Source: Agreia sp. Leaf210
GTDB lineage: Bacteria; Actinomycetota; Actinomycetes; Actinomycetales; Microbacteriaceae
Length of the DNA stretch: 64,000 bases
Direction: 5' to 3'
Assembly (NCBI RefSeq): GCF_001421485.1
Contig: NZ_LMKK01000004.1
Location: 124,001-188,000, forward strand
Of the stretch, positions 1 through 7,390 are shown piece by piece (within the stretch, counting starts at the first letter, position 1; every line of letters begins with the position of its first letter). The notes under the pieces were generated by a model. It searched no databases. It was not told the DNA's origin and was given only the letters and a program-made list of their open reading frames with translations. The translations under genes and the position numbers were made by a program.

Positions 1-642
1 AGCGGCGCTCTCGTTCTGGCAGAGGGCGTCGAGACCGCTGAGCACATCACGCGGGCGCGGGCGCTCGGCGCATCCGTGGCCCAGGGCTGGCACTTCGGCA
101 AGCCGAGCGAGACCGCAGGGGATGCCCCCGGCGTCACCGTTCGACCCTCGGGGCCGGGCCGGCACAGCGCGATACGCGAACGCGATTCGAGCGACGTCAC
201 TCCCTTCGGCGTCGTCGCGGCAAGTACCCCGTTGAGGGTCGGCGACCGCGCCATGCTCGTGCAGGTCAGCATCTTGCTCGAGGAGCGAGCCCTGGCGGCC
301 GGCGACTCGGCGGTGCTGCTCTCGACCTTCCAGTCCGAAGACAACATCACCGAGGCCACGCGGCGGCGGTACGACCGCTTGATCGAATCCGGATGCCTGC
401 TGACGGCCTACTCGACCGGCGCGTCGGCCGCCCTCCCGCATCCGGCCCGCAGCGTGACCGTCGACGACGCCGACCCGCTGGCTGCCGAGTGGGACGTCGT
501 TCTGCTCACCGCCGACTACGCCGCCGCCCTCACGGCGAGGGAGATCGATCCGTCGCGGCATCGCGAGGGGCTCTACGAGTTCGTGCTCACCACCGATCGC
601 GACCTCGTCACCCGCAGCGCGGGGGCCCTGCTCTCACGTTGA
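1..642 (+). CDS. C-terminal part of an EAL-DICT signalling protein (5' end outside window)
   Basis: The frame is open from base 1, so the start lies upstream of the window. The first 30 or so residues (LAEGVET...QGWHFGKP) match the end of an EAL cyclic-di-GMP phosphodiesterase domain, where the conserved AEGVET and QG.hfGkP blocks occur. The rest resembles a DICT sensory domain: FQ..D..TeaTrrrYdrL, then PLAAEWDVVLL and a final ..eFVlTtDrdLV block. A cytosolic role in c-di-GMP turnover with DICT-based sensing is inferred. The EAL catalytic residues are not in the window, so activity cannot be judged. It ends with TGA at 640-642; a short gap separates it from two tiny acidic genes. Confidence 0.75.
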   Translation, partial: SGALVLAEGVETAEHITRARALGASVAQGWHFGKPSETAGDAPGVTVRPSGPGRHSAIRERDSSDVTPFGVVAASTPLRVGDRAMLVQVSILLEERALAAGDSAVLLSTFQSEDNITEATRRRYDRLIESGCLLTAYSTGASAALPHPARSVTVDDADPLAAEWDVVLLTADYAAALTAREIDPSRHREGLYEFVLTTDRDLVTRSAGALLSR

Positions 643-704
643 CTCGTCAACCCCTGACGCCATCTGGGCGACGGGCGTAACGTCGCATATGGAAAGGAGC
701 ACGC

Positions 705-827
705 ATGACGACGAATGAATCCAAGAAGCCGGATGCCGAAGAGATTCCCGATGGCTCGGGATCTGACGGAAGCAAGCCCGAAAGCGGAGAAGACACCGCA
801 TCAGGAGGAGGAGCCGACGATGAGTGA
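705..827 (+). CDS. Tiny acidic hydrophilic protein, 40 aa
   Basis: An ATG at 705 follows a strong GGAAAGGAG ribosome binding site at 691-699. The 40-residue product (MTTNESKKPDAEEIPDG...) is rich in Asp, Glu, Ser and Gly, has no hydrophobic segment and looks disordered. Its TGA overlaps the start of the next tiny gene by 8 bases, suggesting translational coupling. Function is unknown. Short acidic proteins of this kind are common and usually unannotated in this group of bacteria. The good RBS and the coupled second gene are the main support. Confidence 0.5.
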   Translation: MTTNESKKPDAEEIPDGSGSDGSKPESGEDTASGGGADDE

Positions 828-954
828 CCCTCGCCCCGAGCACACCCCAAAGCCCGACGAGATCGACCCCGAAGAGGGAACCGAGCCAGATGGGACTCCC
901 GTGGAGAACCCCTCCGGCTCGTGGGCTGCACAGCCCGAGCTGATCGCGGCCTAG
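820..954 (+). CDS. Tiny acidic protein, 44 aa
   Basis: ATG at 820 overlaps the end of the upstream 40-aa gene and is preceded by AGGAGGAGGAGC at about 804-815. The product begins MSDPRPEHTPKPDEIDPEEG and contains EPDGTPVENPSG, a block I associate with small hypothetical proteins of Microbacteriaceae. There are no transmembrane or enzymatic motifs. A longer in-frame start at 715 is possible but would run through the upstream gene and lacks its own RBS. Function unknown. Confidence 0.55.
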   Translation: MSDPRPEHTPKPDEIDPEEGTEPDGTPVENPSGSWAAQPELIAA

Positions 955-984
955 CGCCGCCTTCACGCACGAAGAACAAAGAAC

Positions 985-1296
985 GTGTCTGAGACGGGGT
1001 CTGTCAACGACGCTCACTGGCTGGTCATCAATGGCCGCAAGTGGCGTCGCACAGACCCCGTTCTCGATGACGACACTCTCGCTCGGCTGAAGAGTCACCT
1101 CGGCCGGGGCCGCTCCGGCGTGCGCACCGCAAAGAAGGCGGGCGACGACGAGGCAGTGGCCGCAGCTCGTCGGCGCACCGGCCTAGCGAAGCACGGCCTG
1201 GGTGAGCGCGGCCCCTACTGGTGGGACTCCCCCGAACAGGACCGGATCGATCGGGCGAACGACGCTCTGAGAGAGCTCGACGCCCTCGACGACTGA
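985..1296 (+). CDS. Conserved small basic protein (hypothetical), 103 aa
   Basis: It starts with GTG at 985 (MSETGSVNDAHWLVINGRKW...). The sequence W.VInGRkWRrtDP.ld...l..L...L.rgR.gV..Ak is typical of a short conserved actinobacterial family that databases often label, without good reason, as a Tol transporter. It has no membrane segment. The C-terminal half (RGPYWWDSPEQDRI..AND.LreLDaLDD) is rich in charged residues. Function is unknown. The last 39 bases and the 3' flank are partly duplicated 813 bp downstream (see the repeat features). Confidence 0.7.
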   Translation: MSETGSVNDAHWLVINGRKWRRTDPVLDDDTLARLKSHLGRGRSGVRTAKKAGDDEAVAAARRRTGLAKHGLGERGPYWWDSPEQDRIDRANDALRELDALDD

Positions 1297-1384
1297 CCCG
1301 CGTCTGCGCTATTACAGGTCGGATCGTCGCCACGCCGTTGTGAGATCGACGACAGACCGCCCCTGCGTCAATACGTCCTGTCGA
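1258..1384 (+). repeat. Duplicated segment, copy A (3' end of a small gene plus flank)
   Basis: Aligns without gaps to 2071-2197 at a constant offset of 813 bp. The best match spans the codons for ..ELDALDD-stop, then GCTATTACAG, GGATCG and CCACGCCG, and ends at CCTGT.GA. Copy A includes the functional C-terminus of the 103-aa gene and the last bases of the minus-strand acetyltransferase. Confidence 0.6.
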
Positions 1385-1853
1385 ACGTGCGGGATCGAAT
1401 CATGTGCACCTCGAACCCGTAGGGCGGGTCCTCTCGCCTCTGCCCGTCGAGACGGAATCCGTGGTGCTCATAGAAGCGTTGCGCTCGCGCATTGCCCTCG
1501 AATACCCACAACTCTGCGGTGGCTCCCCGCAAGCTCTCGGTCAGTAATCGCGTTCCGAGCCCCGAGCGCCAGTGACTCTGCCGCGTATAGAGCGAGAGCA
1601 GTTCTGTCTTCGGTGCGATAGCAACTCGGGCAAAGCCGACCACTGCGCCATTGTCGACGGCAATGAACACCTCTTCGCTGGCTATGCGCTCCGCCCACCG
1701 CGCAGCGCGAGAATCCGCAGGCTCGTCGTGGCGTCGACGCAATGCTTCCTCATCGATCATCTCGCCGTACGCCTCGTCCCACATGGTGAGGCTGACCCGC
1801 GAGAGCTCGCCGGCGTCCGCGGCCGTGGCGGGGCGAATGAGAGGGTGCATCAA
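1368..1853 (-). CDS. GNAT-family N-acetyltransferase
   Basis: This 161-residue protein has the GNAT fold in order: an N-terminal LIRPATAADAGEL strand/helix, the central strand VFIAVDNGAVVGFARVA, the acetyl-CoA pyrophosphate loop around QSHWRSGLGTRLL (motif A, R/Q-x-x-G-x-G), and the C-terminal ARAQRFYEHHGFRLDG block (motif B). It should transfer an acetyl group from acetyl-CoA to an amine; the substrate cannot be deduced. It stands alone on the minus strand, facing the 103-aa gene tail to tail. Its 3' end falls inside the duplicated segment. Confidence 0.88.
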   Translation of the reverse strand: MMHPLIRPATAADAGELSRVSLTMWDEAYGEMIDEEALRRRHDEPADSRAARWAERIASEEVFIAVDNGAVVGFARVAIAPKTELLSLYTRQSHWRSGLGTRLLTESLRGATAELWVFEGNARAQRFYEHHGFRLDGQRREDPPYGFEVHMIRSRTFDRTY

Positions 1854-2215
1854 TCCATCGTGACATCAACGAGCTGCACATGATCACGTCGTCCGTCGTC
1901 GTGGACCCGCGCATCGGCGCAGATTCAAAGCTCACGAGCGCGTGCTGGTAAGCAGCCGCGTACCGTGGCCCGCTAACTGAGGACACTTTTGTCCCGGACC
2001 CCTGAGACGGATCAAGTTGCGCAGCACTCAGGCTGCCCCGGGATTATTGTCCTCCCGTGGAGCGAGCATCAACCACGAACTCGACGAACTCGACGCTCTC
2101 GACGACTGAGCCCCTAGTTAGCTATTACAGGGCGGATCGCCACCACGCCGCCGCCCAGCCGAGGACACGCCAGCTCTTCGTCTAAACATCCTGTTGAGCG
2201 CGCCAGCGGCGTCAC
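1854..2215. other. Gene-free stretch of about 360 bp
   Basis: No convincing coding region or RNA gene was found between the acetyltransferase start and the monooxygenase stop. The right part carries the second copy of the duplicated segment, including a stranded remnant of the 103-aa gene's C-terminus. The left part should hold the acetyltransferase promoter; I could not identify it. Confidence 0.5.
2071..2197 (+). repeat. Duplicated segment, copy B (remnant of a small gene's 3' end)
   Basis: Matches 1258-1384 without gaps. In the coding frame it still reads ..HELDELDALDD followed by a stop, but no gene body lies upstream. It therefore looks like the surviving tail of a lost paralogue, or the mark of a local duplication followed by replacement of the intervening DNA. 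Confidence 0.55.
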
Positions 2216-3409
2216 TTACTCGTCGGCGTCGCGAAGTGCAGGAAGAACCTGCTTCGTTTCCGCGACTCGGGTCAGCTTTGCCGCGATAGGCCTGAACAAG
2301 CGCGACGCGATCACCTTGTCGACGACCCCGCGGGCCGCCAAACCGAGTCTCGTTTGCGGGTAGGCGAAGTATTGGAGCCCCCGAGGCAGGCTCTGAACGT
2401 CGTCAACCAGCGGGCGGAGCCACTTCTCGTACGAGGTGAGGGCCGTCTCGAGGTCGTGTGGATTGGTCGACAGGTAGGCGGCGAGCACGTATCCACTGGT
2501 GAGCGCGAGGGATGCGCCCCCGCCGCCCATCGGGGTTACACACCACCCGGCGTCTCCCGCCATCACGACACGGCCTCGATGCCAGGTGCTCATTCGCACC
2601 TGGGTCAGCTGGTCGATATAGACGTCGTCAGACGTATCGAACGCGTCCAAAATTCGGGACGCTTCCCACCCTGCATTCTGGTAGCGGGCCCTGACGACCG
2701 AGAGGGCGCCGGCTCGGTCGAGTCCCTTGAGGTCCTCCCCGCGCGAGTAGGCGAGAATCGCACGGATGGTGCCGTAGTTGTCGGGCCGGAGATGAATCTG
2801 TCGCCCGCCGATCGCGTTGTACCAACGCCACCGATTGTCGTCGGTCGGGGTGCGCGGAATGGTGCCGAACACCATGTTGACGCCGAGCTCTTTCTGGTCG
2901 ACCACGTCGCCGAAGAGCCTGTCTCGGGTGGCAGACCGCACACCCTCTGCGATGACGAGCAGATCCGCTCGCAGTGACAGCCCGCCGACCGTGCTGATGT
3001 CCACGGCGTCGAACACGTCCGAGACCTCGGCGATCGTGTCGCCGTAGATGAATTCGACACCATCCGGCAGATGGTCGAGGATCGTGCGGGCGAAGTCGCC
3101 TCGCAGCACCTCGAGCTCGGCTGTCGCTCCGTCTTCACCGCCGAAGGGCAGTTCAGCCCTGACCTTGCCCGTGGAGGTGACGAGCACGGTGCCCATCTCC
3201 GTGGTGTTCTGCGCTTTGACGGCATCGAACAGTCCCATGCGGGTGAGCACCTCACGAGCGATTCCGCGTACGTCGACATTCTGGCCGCCGTCGCGAAACG
3301 CGTTCGCGCGTTCGATGACGGTGACGCGCCAGCCGGCCCGGCGAAGCCAAAATGCGGCGGAGAGCCCAGCGATGCTGGCTCCGGAGATCACGACGTGGGA
3401 TTCAGGCAT
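2216..3409 (-). CDS. FAD-dependent aromatic-ring-type monooxygenase (TetX/PHBH class)
   Basis: The 397-residue flavoprotein has an N-terminal Rossmann motif GASIAGLSAAFWLRRAGW.VTVIER (FAD ADP moiety), the middle DG-type block LLVIAEGVRSATRD, and the second FAD motif RVVMAGDAGWCVTPMGGGGASLAL near residue 290. These three define class A flavin monooxygenases, which hydroxylate aromatic or polyketide-like substrates using NAD(P)H and O2. The C-terminal helical part has no membrane anchor. A MarR gene lies immediately upstream on the same strand, and a palindrome (3466-3480) sits 57 bp before the ATG, so substrate-responsive repression is likely. The natural substrate is unknown; tetracycline-type inactivation is one of several possibilities. 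Confidence 0.85.
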   Translation of the reverse strand: MPESHVVISGASIAGLSAAFWLRRAGWRVTVIERANAFRDGGQNVDVRGIAREVLTRMGLFDAVKAQNTTEMGTVLVTSTGKVRAELPFGGEDGATAELEVLRGDFARTILDHLPDGVEFIYGDTIAEVSDVFDAVDISTVGGLSLRADLLVIAEGVRSATRDRLFGDVVDQKELGVNMVFGTIPRTPTDDNRWRWYNAIGGRQIHLRPDNYGTIRAILAYSRGEDLKGLDRAGALSVVRARYQNAGWEASRILDAFDTSDDVYIDQLTQVRMSTWHRGRVVMAGDAGWCVTPMGGGGASLALTSGYVLAAYLSTNPHDLETALTSYEKWLRPLVDDVQSLPRGLQYFAYPQTRLGLAARGVVDKVIASRLFRPIAAKLTRVAETKQVLPALRDADE

Positions 3410-3465
3410 GTCATAACTGCTTTCTGATCGGTTCTGCGTGTGCAGAAGATCAGTATGACACGTTT

Positions 3466-3480
3466 ACTTCACTGTGAAGT
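3466..3480. promoter_or_regulatory. Probable MarR operator upstream of the monooxygenase
   Basis: ACTTCACTGTGAAGT is a 15-bp near-perfect palindrome in the 106-bp gap between the MarR gene and the monooxygenase. A related core (CTTCATAGTGAA) lies upstream of the MarR gene itself at 4018-4030, as expected for an autoregulated repressor. Confidence 0.65.
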
Positions 3481-3515
3481 TACTTCTTTATGAATCAATC
3501 TGGCAAGTGGACGCG

Positions 3516-3983
3516 TCAGCGGCGCGCATTGCGCAGTCTCTTATTGGCCTCGTCAATGCTGCTGGTGATATCGCTGAGGAACCCCGCGATGATGCGAGCC
3601 GACGTCGGATCCAGGGCCCGCAGGCTTTCCTCGAGTCCACCCCCCGCCTGCGCGGCGAACTCGCCGACGCTCGCAGCAGCCTGGGGTGTCGGACGAAGCG
3701 TGACGATGCGGCGGTCGTCGCTCTCGCGACTCCGCGTCACCAGCTCACGGCGTTCCAGCCGGTTGATCAGAGCATTCGTCGCACCCGACGTCAGCCCCAC
3801 ATGCCGAGCAAGGCGTGCGGGTGTCATCGGCTCCCCCTCGCTGGCAGCAATCGCGATCTCGGCAAGACCGGCAGCATCCGACGCGGGAAGATCGATGGAT
3901 TCACCCATGTGACGGGTGAGCTCGCCGTACCCGACGATGAAATCACGCAGGAGCTCGCCCACTCGATCCTGTTCATCCGTCAT
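3516..3983 (-). CDS. MarR-family transcriptional regulator
   Basis: 155 residues with a MarR winged helix: MTPARLARHVGLTSGATNALINRLERRELVTR is the helix-turn-helix, followed by the wing SRESDDRRIVTLRPT, in which the DRR signature is conserved. N- and C-terminal helices form the dimerisation region. It should bind the TTCA..GTGAA palindromes upstream of itself and of the monooxygenase and be released by a small ligand. The ATG at 3981-3983 is the only sensible start. It is divergent from the 491-aa membrane protein, which could share the control region. Confidence 0.88.
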   Translation of the reverse strand: MTDEQDRVGELLRDFIVGYGELTRHMGESIDLPASDAAGLAEIAIAASEGEPMTPARLARHVGLTSGATNALINRLERRELVTRSRESDDRRIVTLRPTPQAAASVGEFAAQAGGGLEESLRALDPTSARIIAGFLSDITSSIDEANKRLRNARR

Positions 3984-4017
3984 GGGGCAATGATCCCACG
4001 CCTCAGACGGCGAGGTG

Positions 4018-4030
4018 ACTTCATAGTGAA
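4018..4030. promoter_or_regulatory. Second probable MarR operator in the divergent promoter region
   Basis: ACTTCATAGTGAA has the same half-sites (TTCA / TGAA) and spacing as the operator at 3466-3480. It lies 35 bp upstream of the MarR start and 69 bp upstream of the divergent membrane-protein gene, so it could control both. Confidence 0.55.
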
Positions 4031-4098
4031 AGAGGGAGTGTTCCTAATATGGCTGCGAGCAGCTTGTCAGCGCTCCCGCACTCTGCGACCGTTGAGCC

Positions 4099-5574
4099 AT
4101 GCCCGCCCGCGACGATGACACCGTGCGCATCGGCACGCTTCCAGGCCTCGTCAATCTGCGCTTCATCGTGCTGTCTGCGGGCACCATCGGTGCCCTGCTC
4201 GGCTCGATCGCGTCGATTCCCTTCGACGCGCTCGGCGCGGGCGAGCTGAGCTGGCCCCTCGGAGTGCTCTCGGTCTGGCTCCTCTTCACCGCCGGACTGC
4301 TGCTCGGCGTGACCCTCGCCTACGACGTCGTCGAGTGGAGCCCCAGCGCGCACACCGTCTCCCTCCGCCGCCACGCGCTCTCGCTGCGTCGCCGCACCGT
4401 GCCGATCAACACGATCACCGAGGCGCGGCGCTCTCTCTCGTCGGCCTCGAACGGCGCCGACTACGTCGTCTATCGCTTCACCTCCAACTTGGGCGCGACC
4501 TCGCGGGTGCTGGTCAAAGGCACCCCGATGAAGGGCCTGGATGCGCCCGATCTGCGCCGGCTCGCTGCTTTCGTCAGCGAGCTGCAGCTCGAGGTTCCGG
4601 ATGCCGCGGCGCCGGCCGCTCGCGCCGGCTCGCGTGACGCACGCGGTCACGTAGGTGACGGCATCCCACCCCTGACCGACCGCCAACTGGCCGCGGCGGT
4701 CTCGCGCACGACGGGCGGAGGCTCGTCGCGGGTGGGCCGCGACACTCTTCTCGAGGAGCTCGACACGCTGATCCGGGCGGCAGAGTTGAGGGATCCGCAG
4801 GGGGTCATCAGCCCGAACGACCCCACCGCGTCGACCGCTCACGTCAAGGCAGGGCGCGCGGAGCTGCCCGCGCGGGCGAAGGACCGGCGGCCGTTCGGCG
4901 GCATCCGGAGCCTGATCGCGATGATCAGAAGCGAGCGCTTCGACCGCGAGTGTCTCGACGACGACACCGAGGCGCTCGAGATTCTGGCGGCGAATCCGTC
5001 GCCGACGGTGCGGCTGCGCGGGGTGCTGATGCGTGCGCTGGTGGGCTGCATCGCGGCGGGCCTGCTGGTGATCGCGGTGGCCGTGGTGCTCGAGGTTGTG
5101 GGGGCGCGGCTTCTCGGCTCCGAGGCGAACGACGTTGTCGCCCTGCTGGTGCTCTGCGCGATGCTGCTCTCGTTCGTTCTGTACCTCGGCTGGTGCGCCG
5201 CGGCCGACGCCGACGTGCGCCACCGCCGCAAGCTGGCGCGATCGTGGATGGCCCGGCGCGACGACGGCGAGCGTGAGCGAGGCCTGGCCGAGCCCTTCGT
5301 GGCGGCGTGGGAGGCGCAGGAGCTTCGGCTGCGGGTGGCCGGGGCTGCGATCGTGATCATGATCGGCTCGACCGCGATCGTTGCCGCCGTGATCGTGTTC
5401 GTCACGACGACGCTGCCGCTTTTGACGAGCGTGGGGATCCTCGTGAGCGGGTCGGCCCTCACCGGAGCGGGCATCGCGCTGTTCGTGGGGATCACCCGCC
5501 GGCGCCGGGCCGACGCCGAGGAGCTCGTGTACCTAGGAGGCCTCCGGCTGCTGCCGCCCGCCCGTCAGGAGTGA
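4099..5574 (+). CDS. Multi-pass membrane protein of unknown function, 491 aa
   Basis: The protein has two hydrophobic hairpins near the N-terminus (about residues 20-45 and 50-75), a PH-like basic stretch with HTVSLRRHALSLRRRTVPINTITEA (about 92-116), a long hydrophilic middle, a second membrane pair around 315-365, and a third pair near 415-470. The first third resembles bacterial PH-domain membrane proteins, in which a membrane hairpin precedes a pleckstrin-like fold, but I cannot assign a family firmly. It is divergent from the MarR gene; the operator at 4018 lies in the shared upstream region. No catalytic motif is visible. Confidence 0.65.
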   Translation: MPARDDDTVRIGTLPGLVNLRFIVLSAGTIGALLGSIASIPFDALGAGELSWPLGVLSVWLLFTAGLLLGVTLAYDVVEWSPSAHTVSLRRHALSLRRRTVPINTITEARRSLSSASNGADYVVYRFTSNLGATSRVLVKGTPMKGLDAPDLRRLAAFVSELQLEVPDAAAPAARAGSRDARGHVGDGIPPLTDRQLAAAVSRTTGGGSSRVGRDTLLEELDTLIRAAELRDPQGVISPNDPTASTAHVKAGRAELPARAKDRRPFGGIRSLIAMIRSERFDRECLDDDTEALEILAANPSPTVRLRGVLMRALVGCIAAGLLVIAVAVVLEVVGARLLGSEANDVVALLVLCAMLLSFVLYLGWCAAADADVRHRRKLARSWMARRDDGERERGLAEPFVAAWEAQELRLRVAGAAIVIMIGSTAIVAAVIVFVTTTLPLLTSVGILVSGSALTGAGIALFVGITRRRRADAEELVYLGGLRLLPPARQE

Positions 5575-5584
5575 GCCAGCGGGG

Positions 5585-5663
5585 CTAAGTCAGCACGAAC
5601 GGGTGGACTCGCCGGGCAGCAGCGCCCACTCATCGGCACGTCGTCGACATCGTGCTGACTTAG
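5585..5663. repeat. 79-bp element with perfect 14-bp inverted ends
   Basis: CTAAGTCAGCACGA at 5585-5598 is the exact reverse complement of TCGTGCTGACTTAG at 5650-5663, with 51 bases between. It could act as a terminator for the upstream gene. Its CTAAnTCAG ends resemble those of the 81-bp repeats at 42633 and 54427. A separate CCCTTCGACAGGCTCAGGGA repeat follows at about 5673. Confidence 0.7.
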
Positions 5664-5744
5664 CTCGCCCGAGCCCTTCGACAGGCTCAGGGAGCGCATA
5701 CGCCAAGATGGTCGCATCACACGATCAGCGATAGGAGCGCCATC

Positions 5745-6707
5745 TTGCCCGCAGCGAGCAACCTGACCGAATACCTCAGCACCCTCCCCGCCGATCGACG
5801 TGACGCGTTCAACGTACTGATGTCTGCCGTTTCAGCGGTGCCCGTGCCCCCGTCGAACAACTCCTTCGTCTTTCTCGCCGGGCAGACCGAGCACCCCGAA
5901 TTCGACGACGCCGAGTCTGTGTTCTGGAAGGCCGTCGAGCAACTGCAGCTGCGCAACGCCGTCAGCGATGGCGAGTTGCCCCTGGTCTACTGGGGTTTCC
6001 ACTCCATCGACCTGTTGCTCCGCCGCCGTTCCAACGGCATTCTCGTCACCGATCGCACGGTCTACCTCGACGACGTGGGCAACAGCTCAGCCCAGTTCGC
6101 GATCGAGAGCATCGACCCCGCCTCTATTCGGGTGGCGGGCGAATCGCTCGAGGTGGCCGGCGCATCCATCGGTCTCGCGCAGATCGCGGGCATGCTCGAG
6201 CCGACAACCGCTGTGGATGCCGCTGCCTACCTCTCCGCCGTCGTCGCAGCCGTGCAGGTGGCCGGTCGCTCCGTCTCTGGCCACGGGAGTGCACCCAGCA
6301 GCGATGAAGCCACCCAGACCGTGGAGCAGCTCGTTCTCGCGAGCCGGATGGGCTCCGACTTCAGGCTTCCTGCTCGCCCCAAAGACGCCAAGGCGCTGAA
6401 CAAGCTCTCGGCCAAGTGGAACCTTCCCGCCGACGAGGTGCTGCTCGTCTCGCTGTCGAGCGCGACGTTCGCGGGTGTGTACGGCATCGCCATCACGAAC
6501 AAGGCGGTGTACTCCAAAGACCTCATGGAGCCGCTGTTTCGCACCGCGTTGGAAGACGTCGAGGGCTTCGTCTGGGAGGCCGAGACGAAGATGTTCCGAG
6601 TGTCGAACGACCACGCTGCCCCGACGCATCCGGCCATCACCGACGACAACCGCGACTATGCGGCGAGCCTGCTGCACAACCTCGCTCGCGCGGCTGCGCA
6701 CGAATAG
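5745..6707 (+). CDS. Unrecognised cytosolic protein, 320 aa, with two similar lobes
   Basis: The start is TTG at 5745, chosen because AGGAG at 5732-5736 is properly spaced and no in-frame ATG lies near. There are no membrane segments or signal peptide. Two parts look alike: GILVTDRTVYLDD around residue 98 and GIAITNKAVYSKDLMEP around residue 247 both read like the edge strands of a PH-like or YokE-type domain, suggesting a tandem PH-like protein. The spacer at about 185-200 is Ser/Gly/Glu-rich. Function is unknown. A ferredoxin gene follows 198 bp later; there is no evidence that they are linked. Confidence 0.6.
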   Translation: MPAASNLTEYLSTLPADRRDAFNVLMSAVSAVPVPPSNNSFVFLAGQTEHPEFDDAESVFWKAVEQLQLRNAVSDGELPLVYWGFHSIDLLLRRRSNGILVTDRTVYLDDVGNSSAQFAIESIDPASIRVAGESLEVAGASIGLAQIAGMLEPTTAVDAAAYLSAVVAAVQVAGRSVSGHGSAPSSDEATQTVEQLVLASRMGSDFRLPARPKDAKALNKLSAKWNLPADEVLLVSLSSATFAGVYGIAITNKAVYSKDLMEPLFRTALEDVEGFVWEAETKMFRVSNDHAAPTHPAITDDNRDYAASLLHNLARAAAHE

Positions 6708-6905
6708 CGGACACCGAGCCCGGTCGAGTAGTCGCTGAGGAACGAACCCCGCGCACTGCGTTACGCTTCTCGAGGCTTCGACGCGGCGCAAGCAAGCGCG
6801 CGCTCGTGTTGGACAACTCAGTTCTCACCGCGGCAAGCGACGACGCCGCTCCCTCGACCGCCGTCGCCCTACCGATCGATCCCTTCCAGGAGTAAGCGAG
6901 TAAGC

Positions 6906-7196
6906 ATGGAGAGCGACACCGGCAATCCACTCGTCGTGGAGTTCGACGGCGAACAGCACGAGCTGCTGTGGCCGCCGGCCGTGCCGCTCGCCGTCTTTTT
7001 GAAGTCCCGTGGCATCAAGGTGCCCTACGCGTGCGGCGAGGGCTATTGCGGCGGGTGCATCGCGCGCCTGACCGGCGGCAGCGTGACCATGGCCATCAAC
7101 GAGATCCTCGACGACGACGACCTGGCGAACGACCTGATTCTCGGCTGCCAGGCAGTGCCCGACGGAGACGAGCCCATCTCGGTCCGCTACGACTGA
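6906..7196 (+). CDS. Plant-type [2Fe-2S] ferredoxin
   Basis: The 96-residue protein has the cluster motif C-x4-C-x2-C (ACGEGYCGGC, residues about 43-51) and a distant fourth Cys in LGCQA, which is the pattern of plant-type and oxygenase-type [2Fe-2S] ferredoxins. The stretch PLAVFLKSRGIKVPYACGEG is also typical. It should carry single electrons to an oxygenase or reductase in the cytosol. No partner reductase or oxygenase lies next to it, so its partner is unknown. AGGAG before the ATG supports the start. Confidence 0.85.
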   Translation: MESDTGNPLVVEFDGEQHELLWPPAVPLAVFLKSRGIKVPYACGEGYCGGCIARLTGGSVTMAINEILDDDDLANDLILGCQAVPDGDEPISVRYD

Positions 7197-7228
7197 GCGC
7201 CGCCCCGCGAAGCGCCGCTCTGCGCTTA

Positions 7229-7309
7229 TCGAGTAGCGGCGCGACGAAGGAGCCCGCTTATCGAGATCACCAGCGTGGTCTCGATACGGTCGCTGAGCGA
7301 CCTACTCGA
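7229..7309. repeat. Nested intergenic inverted repeat between convergent genes
   Basis: TCGAGTAG at 7229 pairs with CTACTCGA at 7302-7309. Inside it, CGAGATCAC...GTGGTCTCG forms a second stem with one mismatch. Further GTGGTCTCGATACG copies follow up to 7380. Such repeats are scattered in this group of bacteria. Here it lies between the ferredoxin (+) and E2 (-) genes and could terminate both transcripts. Confidence 0.65.
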
Positions 7310-7390
7310 CCAACGCAAGGAGTTCACCCCCGTGGTCTCGATACGCTTCGGCCGCAGGCGGCCTCTGGCTACTAGACCAGCGCAAGGAAG

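Noticed and set aside
1980-2060. Possible tRNA or RNA hairpin near GGACACTTTTGTCC
   Set aside because: Only a short local palindrome; no cloverleaf or CCA-adjacent stem can be drawn.
4021-5223. Long minus-strand frame (400 codons) opposite the 491-aa membrane-protein gene
   Set aside because: Its translation is His/Arg/Gln-rich without domains and it is the mirror of a plausible membrane protein; high-GC third-position bias creates such shadows.
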